Assembly: GCF_005116505.1 (NCBI RefSeq)
Contig: NZ_SWBR01000001.1
Coordinates: 1,054,001-1,118,000, forward strand
Origin: Pedobacter polaris
GTDB taxonomy: Bacteria; Bacteroidota; Bacteroidia; Sphingobacteriales; Sphingobacteriaceae
DNA length: 64,000 nucleotides
Direction of reading: 5' to 3'
In this document: one piece after another, positions 33,198 to 43,034 of the stretch
How positions within the stretch are numbered: position 1 is the first letter of the stretch
Layout of the letters: the number at the start of each line of letters is the position of its first letter
The notes under the pieces: generated by a model
Databases searched by the model: none
The model's input: the letters and a program-made list of their open reading frames with translations, nothing else
Told to the model about the DNA's origin: nothing
Program-made: the position numbers and the translations under genes

Positions 33198-35597
33198 TTA
33201 TGGTTGTTTTGGAGCAAGTAAATTTGCGAATAAACGGTAAGCTCCTGGAACACCAGCAGGCAATTCTCTAAAGAAAACTAGAGAAGTATAAACGAATTTT
33301 CCTTTGCCATAGTCAGCAACGAGTAAAGCACCATCACTCGCAGGTTCTCCAGTATCATTCATACTTAAAATGGTTGTATATTTTGGGTCTATATCTGTTG
33401 CAAAGTATAATCCCCTTTCTTGAATCCAACCTTCAAAATCTTTAGTTGTAATTTTATTTGGGTAGTTTAATGCAGCATGCGCTGGAGTAATGAAGTTAAT
33501 TTTCGCATCCTCTTCGGTTACCCTTTTGTTGGCTAGTTTAAACGGATAGGGGCCAATATTAGTTGTCTTTAGCCCGTTATTTACATTGTACTGAATTAAT
33601 AATGTTCCGCCATTTTCAACATATGCTAATAACTTAGGTTGGATAATTCTAGCTTCATCTGTAATATTGTAAAAGCGAACACCAACAACAATGGCATCAT
33701 AAGTTGATAAGTCATTATTAAGCGCCTGTACTGCATTTAAATGGGTAACCTGATAGCCCATTTCCTTTAAAGCAGCAGCAACCAAATCGCCAGCACCCTC
33801 AATATAAGCAATGTTTTTACCTACTGTTTTCAGGTCAATTTTCTCTAATCTGGCGGTTGCCTGAGGAAAGATAGTTATGGTAGGGATATGCTCATAGCTG
33901 ATGGTTTTTAAACCTTTATCATCTACCTTTCCGTTGATGTTAACTTGAAGCGTGATGCTGCCACTGCTTACTTCATTTCCAGGAGTAATGCTAAAACTAA
34001 TATTTTGCTCATCACCTTTTCTAGCTAAACTGAAATCTATTTTTTCTGGATTACTCTTCCATCCCTTTGGTAATTGAGGGGTTACAAAACCGGGGCTGTT
34101 ATTGCGAAAACTCTTTAATTGAATTGATATTGTTTTGGTAGAATTACCATTAAAAACATAAGCTTTTTCACTTAGCGTTGCTGTTACAGTTGGCGCTATA
34201 ATTAAAGGTTGGTAACGCTCACCACGAATTGGGTCTGTTGATTTAAAAACTACAGGACTATTCAACTCAATATTCTGACTGCCAAAATTTAAGAGTAATT
34301 TAACAGATAAACGTTTGGGATTTTCTGGATTGCCAACTTCTTCCTGATTTTCTATTATATATTGCCCAATTGGGTGATTTTTCTGAAGCCAATACGGTTG
34401 CGAAGTTTGAGTTGAAGAAACCTTAAAATCTGTATTTGTTAATTTATTGGGCTCAAGAACCACGGTTTTGGTTGGAGTGGTTAAAGAAATTGATGTTTTT
34501 GATCTAGCTATTGCTTGTATTCTAACTGGAATAGAATCTCCTACAGCATAAACATTTTCTGGTGTGCTCACTTCTGTCCAAATACCTGCACAAGCTAAAA
34601 TTAAATCATCTACCAATTGATGGTCGAAATCAATCTCCTTTGTTGCTGTTTTTAATTTCAAAAGGCTTGGTAATGACAACCAAGGTTCATTAACTTTAAA
34701 ATTGCTTTGAATTTCTGATAGAATGGATTGAACGTTTTTATTGTCAATAGTTGTTTTAACACCATCAAAAATAGAAGTTTTGGCAGGCTCTCCACCAACG
34801 CTACTAAAAAATTCAATAGATTCTCCTCTTTGTAAGGTTGAACCAAAGCCTTGGCTTTTATGGTTTGTTCTGCTAATGGCAGCAATTTCGCCATAGCTTT
34901 TTCCTACTAATGGATTGTATAAACCAACATCTAATTTAAGTTGATCAGGGGCAGTAGTATTATTACCTCCGAAATTAAAAGTGTTCCAAAGTATTCGTTT
35001 TGCTTGCCAAACTTTAACATATTTCAACTGCTCTGGAAAACGTTTAGCATCTGCAGCCGCTACAAATGCTTCTCTGGCTAAAATTGCCGAACCTGCGTGA
35101 TGCCCGTGACCCGCTCTTGAATCTTCAGGAAAACGAGTAATTATTACATCTGGCCTAAACTTTCGTATAACCCAAACTACATCTGCTAAGATTTGTTCTT
35201 TGCCCCAAATTTTAAAACTTTCATCTGCTGTTTTTGAGAAGCCAAAATCATTTGCTCGTGTAAAAAACTGTTCAGCCCCATCAACTTTTCTTGCGGCTAG
35301 TAATTCCTGAGTTCTAATTAAACCTAATAGCTCTGCTTGTTCATTACCTATTAAATTCTGGCCGCCATCACCCCTGGTTAGAGATAAGTACCCAGCTCTA
35401 ACTTTTACTTCTTTTGCCAAGTAAGCCAATAGGCGAGTGTTTTCATCATCAGGATGTGCTGCAATATAAAGCACACTTCCTTTTACATTTAATTTTGCTA
35501 TACCTAATGCAATATCTGCAGCATTCATTTGTTGCATTTGCGCATTTAACAAACAAGGAGAAAATAAAAAGAGAGTGAGGTAAAATAGCCGTTTCAT
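33198..35597 (-). CDS. Large secreted PIG-L family deacetylase-like protein
   Basis: 799 aa with a signal peptide (1-20, LLNAQ). N-terminal PIG-L domain with zinc motif AHPDDE (H48, D51) and later GHGHHAG. The middle and C-terminal parts are beta-sandwich-like, and the end holds a GATase/ThuA-like domain (ALKEMGYQVTHLNAVQAL, YDAIVVGVRFYN, GGTLLIQYN). PIG-L enzymes remove N-acetyl groups from amino sugars. It is too long for the small BshB used in bacillithiol synthesis. First gene of the deacetylase/microprotein/symporter operon. Confidence 0.88.
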   Translation of the reverse strand: MKRLFYLTLFLFSPCLLNAQMQQMNAADIALGIAKLNVKGSVLYIAAHPDDENTRLLAYLAKEVKVRAGYLSLTRGDGGQNLIGNEQAELLGLIRTQELLAARKVDGAEQFFTRANDFGFSKTADESFKIWGKEQILADVVWVIRKFRPDVIITRFPEDSRAGHGHHAGSAILAREAFVAAADAKRFPEQLKYVKVWQAKRILWNTFNFGGNNTTAPDQLKLDVGLYNPLVGKSYGEIAAISRTNHKSQGFGSTLQRGESIEFFSSVGGEPAKTSIFDGVKTTIDNKNVQSILSEIQSNFKVNEPWLSLPSLLKLKTATKEIDFDHQLVDDLILACAGIWTEVSTPENVYAVGDSIPVRIQAIARSKTSISLTTPTKTVVLEPNKLTNTDFKVSSTQTSQPYWLQKNHPIGQYIIENQEEVGNPENPKRLSVKLLLNFGSQNIELNSPVVFKSTDPIRGERYQPLIIAPTVTATLSEKAYVFNGNSTKTISIQLKSFRNNSPGFVTPQLPKGWKSNPEKIDFSLARKGDEQNISFSITPGNEVSSGSITLQVNINGKVDDKGLKTISYEHIPTITIFPQATARLEKIDLKTVGKNIAYIEGAGDLVAAALKEMGYQVTHLNAVQALNNDLSTYDAIVVGVRFYNITDEARIIQPKLLAYVENGGTLLIQYNVNNGLKTTNIGPYPFKLANKRVTEEDAKINFITPAHAALNYPNKITTKDFEGWIQERGLYFATDIDPKYTTILSMNDTGEPASDGALLVADYGKGKFVYTSLVFFRELPAGVPGAYRLFANLLAPKQP

Positions 35598-35711
35598 ACA
35601 AGAATTTAAGTCACTAAATTAATTAATAATATAATAGAACCAATGGTGATGTAATTGTAGTTGCGTAACAATTTGACTTACATTTAATAGTTTTGGTACC
35701 ATAGTTGATTA

Positions 35712-35719
35712 TACCTTTG
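35712..35719 (+). promoter_or_regulatory. -7 element (TACCTTTG)
   Basis: Strong TAnnTTTG match with TTTG at 35692-35695 as a possible -33 box (16-nt spacer, slightly short). 24 nt before the ATG at 35744. Confidence 0.6.
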
Positions 35720-35743
35720 TGTTTAATTAATCGTTATAAAGTG

Positions 35744-36343
35744 ATGAATAGAATATTTTTAGGTTTTCTGCTAATTGTAGGATTATCCGCATGCAGTGTA
35801 AATAAACAAGCGCAACAGATTAAAGCTTTAGAAAAGTGCGATTACAAGCTTTTAAATGCAACTAATATTACTATTGCAGGCACTAATGTCCAAAAATTAA
35901 TTAATGGAAATTCAATAGATCTTACCAGTATTCCATCATTAGCTTTAGGTTATTTAAGAAAAGATATTCCATTAAAAGCGAACTTAAACTTAGAAATTAG
36001 CAATCCGTCTACAACTTTAGCAGCCATAAATAATTTTGATTACATCATTTTAATCAATAAACAAGAAATTGCAAATGGTACAGTTGATCAAAGAGTAAGT
36101 ATAGATGCTGGCCAAACTGTGAAAGTCCCTGTTCAACTAAATGCTAATATTTACAAGTTTTTGGCCGATGGATCAATGCTATCAGACATTACAGATTTTG
36201 TAAAGGCTGCAAACACCGGGTCTGAAAAGAAAGGAATGGTTACTTTAAAAATTCGTCCATCTATTATGGTTGGAAGCGGCTTGGTAAAATATCCTGGCTA
36301 TATAACCATTGATAAAGAAGTGAGTAGTAAAATTTTGTTGTAA
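35744..36343 (+). CDS. LEA-type 2 (water-stress/hypersensitive domain) lipoprotein
   Basis: 199 aa from ATG 35744, which gives a lipoprotein signal (MNRIFLGFLLIVGLSAC, lipobox LSAC). The mature part is a beta-sandwich typical of LEA_2/WHy-like proteins: NLEISNPSTTLAAINNFDYIILINKQEIANGTVDQ and VKVPVQLNANIYKF. Such periplasmic lipoproteins are common in Bacteroidota; role unknown. It lies divergent from the deacetylase operon with its own promoter. Confidence 0.75.
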   Translation: MNRIFLGFLLIVGLSACSVNKQAQQIKALEKCDYKLLNATNITIAGTNVQKLINGNSIDLTSIPSLALGYLRKDIPLKANLNLEISNPSTTLAAINNFDYIILINKQEIANGTVDQRVSIDAGQTVKVPVQLNANIYKFLADGSMLSDITDFVKAANTGSEKKGMVTLKIRPSIMVGSGLVKYPGYITIDKEVSSKILL

Positions 36344-36472
36344 ATTTTTGCAATGAATACAGATTTAAAATTTGTTATCAAAATCATTGCATGTCTGTAA
36401 TTTCCGTTTAACAAGGCTGATAATTTTGTTTGTGCTAATTTTTTTTTAAAATTCTACTGGAGAATTTGTTTT

Positions 36473-36514
36473 TACGAAATATTTCGTAGTTTCGTATGTA
36501 CGAAAGTGTTCGTA
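36473..36514. promoter_or_regulatory. TACGAA operator array before the 36594 barrel gene
   Basis: Two sites of pattern TACGAA-N4-TTCGTA: TACGAAATATTTCGTA (36473-36488) and TACGAAAGTGTTCGTA (36499-36514), with centres 26 bp apart, plus a TTCGTA half-site at 36491-36496 between them. The array ends 79 nt before the start codon. The layout suggests cooperative repression, for example by a BlaI/MecI-type winged-helix repressor; that assignment is a guess from general architecture. Confidence 0.7.
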
Positions 36515-36593
36515 TTTAATTATTGTTATACCGATGATGCAACATTTTAAATAATGCTACGTCTCTGTAGCAAGAACCAAACAAACAAATTTT

Positions 36594-39374
36594 ATGAAGA
36601 GAAACTTACTTGCCCTTACTTTAATTTTTTTATCAACCATTTTGTATGCCCAAAAGGGTAGCATAACCGGAACATTAGTTGATAGTACGAACCATAAAAC
36701 CACTTTAAATTATGCAACTATCTCTATTTTTAAAGGAACAGATACAGTTTTAACTACCTATAAATTATCTGATGATAAAGGTGTTTTTAAGATAAACAAC
36801 TTAGAGTTGGGCGTAAAATATCGTTTAGTAATTAATGCTTGGATGTACAATGTGTTGCGCAAAGAAGTCGTAATAACCGCAACAGAACCAAACCTAAATG
36901 TTGGGAATCTGCTGTTGTCAGAGAAAAGAAATAACTTGAATGAAGTGGTTATTATGTCTGAAAGACCACCAGTTATTGTTAGAAAAGATACCATAGAATT
37001 TAATGCAGAATCTTTTAAAACACTGCCTAGTGCTGTTGTTGAAGATTTATTGAAAAAGCTACCAGGTGTAGCTATTGACGCCAATGGAGCAATCATGGTT
37101 AATGGAAAATCTGTGAGTAAAATATTAGTAGATGGCAAAGAGTTTTTTGGTGGAGATCAACAAATTGCTACAAAAAACCTTCCAGCCAATATTATTGATA
37201 AAGTACAATTGAGTGACGACCCAGAAGCAAAACGAAGAGATCCCGATATTGTAGCGGGCAACGTTCCACAAATTATTAATCTTAAACTAAAAAAAGCAAT
37301 TAAAAGTGGTGCTTTTGGAAAGTTCTATGCTGGTGGCGGGCCAAAAGAATTATATGAAGCAGGTGGGATCATGAATTTTTTTAGAGACACTACACAGGTA
37401 AGTATTTTAGGATATAGTAACAATGCCAACAAGCCAGGTTTTAGTATATCAGATGTGATGCGCATCGGCGGATTTTCAAGATCAGGTGTTAATTCTACCT
37501 CAATCAACTCCGATGGAGCTTTTAGCCTCAACGGAATTTCTTTTGGTGGTTCTATGAATGGAGGTGTTCAAAAGTCAGCTGGTGGAGGGGCCAATTTTAA
37601 CACCATCACAAAAAAGGGATTAAAGGTTAATGGGAAATATTTTCTAGGTTATAGTGATAATTTTACCAATCAACAAACAGACGTAGACCAAACGTTGGGC
37701 AATAGGCGATTGTTTATCAATACAAACTCATTAGAGACCAATAGGGCCTATAGCCATAATTTTGGCGGTAGGATAGAAGCGCAACTTGATAGTTTAACGA
37801 AATTAACCATAGAGCCTAATGTTTCCATAGGTATTACAAATATCAATGGCACTTTAAAAACAACTACTTTTAACAACAACTTGCAGTTAGAAAGCGACGG
37901 TAACAATGCGTCTAGATCAAAAGGAAGAACAAATGATATCAATCTAAGCACAAGTTTATGGAAAGACTTTAAAAAAACAGGCAGGTCTTTAAACTTGACT
38001 ATGAATATATCTAGGCGAGAAAATCTAATGGACAACTATAACATTAACCAAAGTAACTTTTATGACCCGCAAAATCCGAGTGTTTATTTAGATCAATGGA
38101 GAGATAACAATATTTCTAACTTCAACCTTAACCTAAATGGTAATTATAGCGAACCAATAAGTAAAGCTTTAACATTAAGCATAGCTAGTAATGCCAATTA
38201 TATTGACAACGAAAATGCATTAGCTACTTTTATTAAGAATCCTAATAATCAACAGTATGATATTGCAGTGCCAGATCGTAGTGAAACTGTAGTTCAAAGT
38301 GGTTATAAAACAAACAACAGGATCAGTCTACGATGGAAGGTAACCAAGGATTTAAACATCCAACCAGGTTTTGTTTTTAACACAATCGATTTAAAAAATG
38401 AGTTTGCAAATAACACAAGCTTCGAGCAGCATTTCAATTTTTTTGCACCCCAACTCACCATCAAGTATAAAAATTTAAGCTTTAATTATTCTCCCTCATT
38501 TAGAGAAGCTGATGTAAGATACCTGCAGCCAGTAGCCAATAATACCAATCAGTTTTTCATTCAGAACGGGAACCCTAACTTAAGACCATCTAAAACTCAC
38601 CAAGTAAACATGAATTTGTATAAATATGATACACAGAAAACATTAAGTTACAATTTGTATTTAGGTGGTAGTGTACAAAATGACGGTGTAATTATGGCGA
38701 GGGTAATTGGCGATGGGGGTGTACAAACCTCTACTCCCGTTAATCAAAATGGTATCTGGCAATTCCATAGCAATGGTAATATTTCCAAAGATTTTAAAGG
38801 CGTTAAAAGGCAATTTACCATTAGCACCGGGTATTGGGGTAATTATAATAGAAGTTATGTTATCGTAAATGGAAATAAAAGTAATAGTCAAATTATCAAT
38901 GGAGGTCCGAGACTCGGAGGAAGAATTAATTTAAACGATAAATTTGAGTTTGGAGAAACCTATAGCTTTGGCTTTAACAAAAGTCAATACGAAAACGATT
39001 TCTTTAAAAACCTAGACTATTACAATCACAGTAGCGATACAGAAATGATTATTCGTTTGCCTAAAAAAGTGGTTTGGGAAACCAACTATCGCTTGCAGTA
39101 CAATACACAAACACTTAATGGGCAAAATAATACCATTAGCTTTTGGAATGCAGCAGTTACGTTTTTATTTATGAAAAATGATAGGTTACAGCTAAAGGCT
39201 AGTTTCAATGATATCTTGAACACCAATAATAGGCGTTACGTTTACATTACTGAAAATACGGCAAGAGATTTAAGGGTAAATAACATCGGTAGGCACGGAC
39301 TATTTACACTCACTTATAATATCCAAAATTTTGGTGGCAAAGTAGGTGGCAAGGATACAATGTTTAGGTTTTAA
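36594..39374 (+). CDS. Outer-membrane beta-barrel protein with carboxypeptidase-like N-domain (TonB-receptor-like)
   Basis: 926 aa. Signal peptide (ending TILYAQ), CarboxypepD_reg-like domain (about 22-110, GSITGTLVDSTNHKTTLNYATISIF), plug-like segment (PPVIVRKDTIEFNAESFKTLPSAVVEDLLKKLPG, VNGKSVSKILVDGKEFFGGD) and a large barrel (about 235-926) of the OMP_b-brl_3 type. The canonical SusC features are absent, and no SusD partner is present. The promoter carries the TACGAA array, so expression is probably inducible. Substrate unknown. Confidence 0.9.
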   Translation: MKRNLLALTLIFLSTILYAQKGSITGTLVDSTNHKTTLNYATISIFKGTDTVLTTYKLSDDKGVFKINNLELGVKYRLVINAWMYNVLRKEVVITATEPNLNVGNLLLSEKRNNLNEVVIMSERPPVIVRKDTIEFNAESFKTLPSAVVEDLLKKLPGVAIDANGAIMVNGKSVSKILVDGKEFFGGDQQIATKNLPANIIDKVQLSDDPEAKRRDPDIVAGNVPQIINLKLKKAIKSGAFGKFYAGGGPKELYEAGGIMNFFRDTTQVSILGYSNNANKPGFSISDVMRIGGFSRSGVNSTSINSDGAFSLNGISFGGSMNGGVQKSAGGGANFNTITKKGLKVNGKYFLGYSDNFTNQQTDVDQTLGNRRLFINTNSLETNRAYSHNFGGRIEAQLDSLTKLTIEPNVSIGITNINGTLKTTTFNNNLQLESDGNNASRSKGRTNDINLSTSLWKDFKKTGRSLNLTMNISRRENLMDNYNINQSNFYDPQNPSVYLDQWRDNNISNFNLNLNGNYSEPISKALTLSIASNANYIDNENALATFIKNPNNQQYDIAVPDRSETVVQSGYKTNNRISLRWKVTKDLNIQPGFVFNTIDLKNEFANNTSFEQHFNFFAPQLTIKYKNLSFNYSPSFREADVRYLQPVANNTNQFFIQNGNPNLRPSKTHQVNMNLYKYDTQKTLSYNLYLGGSVQNDGVIMARVIGDGGVQTSTPVNQNGIWQFHSNGNISKDFKGVKRQFTISTGYWGNYNRSYVIVNGNKSNSQIINGGPRLGGRINLNDKFEFGETYSFGFNKSQYENDFFKNLDYYNHSSDTEMIIRLPKKVVWETNYRLQYNTQTLNGQNNTISFWNAAVTFLFMKNDRLQLKASFNDILNTNNRRYVYITENTARDLRVNNIGRHGLFTLTYNIQNFGGKVGGKDTMFRF

Positions 39375-39384
39375 TTGCACTCGA

Positions 39385-39435
39385 TTACCACATAGGTACA
39401 TAGAAAATAAGTAAGACTATGTATCTATGTGGTAA
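39385..39435. terminator. Long hairpin between convergent genes
   Basis: TTACCACATAGGTACATAG (39385-39403) pairs with CTATGTATCTATGTGGTAA (39417-39435), 19 bp with one mismatch, then A/T-runs. It can stop transcription from both sides. The sequence also has the look of a dispersed palindrome. Confidence 0.75.
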
Positions 39436-39440
39436 AAAAT

Positions 39441-40889
39441 TTACGCCTTAGGTTTATAAGTAGCAATCTGTTTGGCCATTCCTTTAAATAAAACCAAATG
39501 AAAAGGGTACATGGCATACCAATAAAGTCTGCCCCATAAACCATGAGGCCTAAAAGTTGCAATTTGAGAAAGGTAAGATTTGCCATGAAATTGCACTACT
39601 TTTAGCTCAAGCCAAGCTTCGCCGGGTACTTTCATTTCTGCATAAAGTAGTAAGCGTTTATGCTCTTTATCCGCCAGTAAAACCCGCCAAAAATCTAGTA
39701 CATCTCCGGCTTGTAAACTTGTATTACTTGTTCTTCCTCGTCTAGTGCCTACGCCACCAAACATCTTATCTAAAAAACCACGTAAGCTCCAAAGCCAATC
39801 TAAATAATACCAACCTCTGGTGCCACCAATACCCCAAATGTTATCAAAAACTTCTTCTGCTTTGCGTTCAAAAAGCATCTTCACTTTATATTCTACAGTC
39901 CCGTTTTGTGGTACCTTAACCTGATCCATAAAAGAAGTTTCTAAGTAGCCCCTGTTTAATGCATCTTTCCAGCTACTCACAATGGAGTTTTGCTCAATCT
40001 TTTCGAACGCAAGTTTTAAAGCTTCTTTGTAAGTAAGGCAAGGTTTCGGAACCACTTTTTTAATGTTGTCATTTTTACAGATCACTTCAACTTTCATACT
40101 ATCTACTAAGCTCCTAGCCAAAGAATAAGGAACGGCGGTAACTAAATTTAGCCACAATGAAGAAAGCTTTGGCGTTAGAACCGGAACGGTAACAATCCAT
40201 CTTTTTAAACCTCTAGATTCTGCATATTGCAAAAGCATTTGTTTGTAGGTTAAAATATCTGGTCCGCCAATATCAAAAACTTGTTGGTAAGCTTTTTCAT
40301 TGCCCAAAACCTCACATAAATATTCAAGTACATCTCTAATGGCGATAGGTTGGCATTTTGTGCTAACCCATTTTGGAGCAACCATAACCGGAAGTTTTTC
40401 TGTTAGATCTCTAATAATTTCGAAAGATGCAGAGCCGGAACCTATAATAATTGCTGCTCGCAGGATAGTGTAAGCCAAACCAGAATTTTTCAATTCATCC
40501 TCAACCGCCAAACGAGAGCTTAAATGTTTAGAGAGCTCATCGCCATTAACAATTCCAGTTAAATAAATAAGCTGTTTGCAATTGGTTTGTTTAATCTGCT
40601 GCACAAAATTTTGAGCAGATTTTAGTTCTAGATCTGCAAAATCACCATCACTACCAGACATTGAATGTACCAGGTAATAAGTTGCATCAATGTTTGTTGG
40701 AATGTTTTTTAAAATATCTGGTTTGAGTAAATCGCCAGTAACAATTTGAACTTTATCGCCAAAATCACTTTCTAGGGCAAACCTTCGTGGATCACGAACC
40801 ATGCAAACTACTTCATGGCCTTGTGCTAATAAAAGTGGAAGTAAGCGGGTACCAATGTAACCATTGGCACCTGTAAGTAAAATTTTCAT
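39441..40889 (-). CDS. SDR-family NAD(P)-binding protein with DUF2867 domain
   Basis: 482 aa. N-terminal Rossmann/NmrA-like half (MKILLTGANGYIGTRLLPLL, YYLVHSMSG, QLIYLTGIVN, YTILRAAIIIGSGS) and C-terminal DUF2867 half (about 320-482, LWSLRGFLDKMFGGVGTRRGR, GEAWLELKVVQF, LWGRLYWYAMYPFHLVLFKGMAKQI). This fusion is common in Bacteroidota and Actinobacteria; its substrate is unknown, with a lipid or quinone-related role often suspected. It is 48 nt downstream of the ABC1 kinase and likely in its operon. Confidence 0.88.
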   Translation of the reverse strand: MKILLTGANGYIGTRLLPLLLAQGHEVVCMVRDPRRFALESDFGDKVQIVTGDLLKPDILKNIPTNIDATYYLVHSMSGSDGDFADLELKSAQNFVQQIKQTNCKQLIYLTGIVNGDELSKHLSSRLAVEDELKNSGLAYTILRAAIIIGSGSASFEIIRDLTEKLPVMVAPKWVSTKCQPIAIRDVLEYLCEVLGNEKAYQQVFDIGGPDILTYKQMLLQYAESRGLKRWIVTVPVLTPKLSSLWLNLVTAVPYSLARSLVDSMKVEVICKNDNIKKVVPKPCLTYKEALKLAFEKIEQNSIVSSWKDALNRGYLETSFMDQVKVPQNGTVEYKVKMLFERKAEEVFDNIWGIGGTRGWYYLDWLWSLRGFLDKMFGGVGTRRGRTSNTSLQAGDVLDFWRVLLADKEHKRLLLYAEMKVPGEAWLELKVVQFHGKSYLSQIATFRPHGLWGRLYWYAMYPFHLVLFKGMAKQIATYKPKA

Positions 40890-40937
40890 GATTGCGAATG
40901 AATGACTACTTACGTAACAACCAATCTAAACGATTTG

Positions 40938-42245
40938 TTAGTTCCTTTTTACATGAGGTTTAAAAGTATCTGTTCTTACAGTAGCCTTTAATTCATGTAA
41001 AATGTTGTATAGACCAAAATTGGTGCGATTAATATAAATAAAATGTTTAACCCCACGTGCTTGTTTAAACTCTGGCATTTTAGCAACCTTTTCGCCATAG
41101 GTATATAAATCTTCAAAAAACTGCTCTTGGCTAAAATCAAATGTATCGGTAACATAAGGTTTAGCAAATAGAGAAATCATTTCTTTATAAGCTTTATAAT
41201 AGAATTCTATTTGTGCAGAAGTATCATTTGGCAAAATCATTTGTAGCTTTCTAAAAGCTTTGATGGTTTCTTCTTTGTTATTAAATAAATCTGTTGAGGT
41301 TAGAGAGAAAAATGGTTCATAAAAGTCATCAGGCATCTCTTTAATGCAGCCAAAATCTATTGCTCCAAGCTTTTCATCTTTGGTAATTAAGAAGTTTCCA
41401 GGATGAGGGTCTGCATGTACTTTTCTTAACTCGTGTTGCTGAAAATTATAGAAATCCCATAAAGCCTGTCCTATTTTGTTTTTTAGCTCCTGAGAAGGAT
41501 TACTCTTTAGAAATTCTTTTAAATGTTGTCCTTCAATCCAATCCATTGTAATGATCCTACTGCTTGAAAGTGCAGGATAATAACCAGGAAAAACAACATT
41601 TTCTAAATTCTTACAAGCTTCTGCAAATTCAATAGAGCTACGTACTTCACGTTCATAATCAGTTTCTTCCAACAAACGTTCTTCTACCTCTTTCATATAA
41701 ATGCTCAATTCCTTTTCGCTCATACCCAACAAACGAAAAGCAATAGGTTTCACCATTTTTAAATCTGATGAAATGCTATCTCCAACTCCCGGATACTGAA
41801 TTTTAACAGCTAGCTTTTTGCCGTCTAATTCAGCTTCATGAACTTGACCAATTGAAGCCGCGTGAGTAGATTTGATGTTAAACTTGTCGAATATTTTTTC
41901 TGGTGTTTTACCGAAACTCTTGGTAAAGGTTCTTACAATAAGAGGTCCAGATAAGGGAGGGGCATTGTATTGCGATTGCGTAAATTTATCTACATAAGCC
42001 CTTGGTAGGATATTTTTATCCATACTAAGCATTTGCGCAATTTTTAGCGCAGAACCTTTCAATTCGCTTAAAGAATTGTAAATATCTGATGCATTATCTT
42101 CATTCAACTCATCACGACTAAGTTCTGGATTGAATAGTTTTTTAGAATAATGTTTAATGTAATTTCCGCCAATCTGAAAACCTGTTTTTACAAATTTTGC
42201 AGAACGTTCTACCTTAGTGGTAGGCATGGTTTCTTGTGCTTTCAT
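40938..42245 (-). CDS. ABC1/AarF/UbiB-family protein kinase-like
   Basis: 435 aa. The ABC1 domain has VKIQYPG (nucleotide-binding Lys), HADPHPGNFLI (catalytic loop) and AIDFGCIKE (metal loop). The UbiB hallmark KxGQ reads KIAQ (LKGSALKIAQMLSMD), Gly replaced by Ala. UbiB-like proteins support isoprenoid-quinone synthesis or transport as atypical kinases/ATPases. It sits 6 nt after the TetR gene and before the DUF2867 protein. The kinase fold is certain, the quinone link is inferred. Confidence 0.9.
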   Translation of the reverse strand: MKAQETMPTTKVERSAKFVKTGFQIGGNYIKHYSKKLFNPELSRDELNEDNASDIYNSLSELKGSALKIAQMLSMDKNILPRAYVDKFTQSQYNAPPLSGPLIVRTFTKSFGKTPEKIFDKFNIKSTHAASIGQVHEAELDGKKLAVKIQYPGVGDSISSDLKMVKPIAFRLLGMSEKELSIYMKEVEERLLEETDYEREVRSSIEFAEACKNLENVVFPGYYPALSSSRIITMDWIEGQHLKEFLKSNPSQELKNKIGQALWDFYNFQQHELRKVHADPHPGNFLITKDEKLGAIDFGCIKEMPDDFYEPFFSLTSTDLFNNKEETIKAFRKLQMILPNDTSAQIEFYYKAYKEMISLFAKPYVTDTFDFSQEQFFEDLYTYGEKVAKMPEFKQARGVKHFIYINRTNFGLYNILHELKATVRTDTFKPHVKRN

Positions 42246-42251
42246 CCCCTC

Positions 42252-42905
42252 TTAAAATCCCATCTTTTCTTTCAACTTTCCGTTTTGTGTAAGAAACTTT
42301 CCATATTCGAAAAGGTTGTCTATTGGAGAACGTTGAAATAAATCAAATGTAACTTGAATCCCTTTTTCTATGGCTTCATCAGTTTTTTCAAATCCATTAC
42401 TGTCATCATCCACCCAAAAATTTAAGATGAAAGCATATTGAACCCAAAGTGCATCTTTATACCGTTTGCTAAGGAATTTGCGGTCGGCTAGCTCGCCACT
42501 TTCTAGACCTTCATTAATAATTTGCTCTGCAAAGTTTAAAAATATTGGTTTAGCGCCCGATAAAACTTCAGGAGTTGATAATCTTTTGCCGTGTTTTTTT
42601 AAACTGTAGATCACGAAACTCCTTTGGCTTTTTAGCAACTCTACATAGCTATAAAAAAATGACAACATTTTCTCTCTTGAAGAATATTGCTCCCAAGGTT
42701 CTTGCTTCTGAATTTCGTCAATGGTTTCTATGGTTAGCTCAAACCAAATGTTCTTTTCTATGCTCTCGAAAGATGCATAAAAAGCATAAAAATCAGCTTC
42801 TGTTATTTTTAATTTTTTAACAAAACTGTAAACTGATTTAGGTTGCTCATCATGTGTTAAAACATAATCGAGGTAACCCTTTTTAATTTGTGCTGCAGTT
42901 GCCAT
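42252..42905 (-). CDS. TetR-family regulator (atypical N-terminus)
   Basis: 217 aa. An N-terminal HTH-like region (AAQIKKGYLDYVLTHDEQPKSVYSFVKKLKITEADFYAFYASFESIEKNIW) is followed by an all-helical TetR C-terminal domain (TIETIDEIQKQEPWEQYSSREKMLSFFYSYVELLKS). The HTH is diverged, but the order 'helix, FYAFYASFESIEKNIW' follows TetR topology. It is the first gene of the apparent ABC1-kinase operon and may be its autoregulator. Confidence 0.8.
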   Translation of the reverse strand: MATAAQIKKGYLDYVLTHDEQPKSVYSFVKKLKITEADFYAFYASFESIEKNIWFELTIETIDEIQKQEPWEQYSSREKMLSFFYSYVELLKSQRSFVIYSLKKHGKRLSTPEVLSGAKPIFLNFAEQIINEGLESGELADRKFLSKRYKDALWVQYAFILNFWVDDDSNGFEKTDEAIEKGIQVTFDLFQRSPIDNLFEYGKFLTQNGKLKEKMGF

Positions 42906-43034
42906 TTTCTTTTTATTTAAAAACGTAAAAAATGTTGTTTTGGTTTATGTAACCACTCAAATTTAAGACAAGTTTTATCACGAATTTGCAATAAAATGCA
43001 AAGCATAATTCCAGAAATTTATTGATATTGGGGT

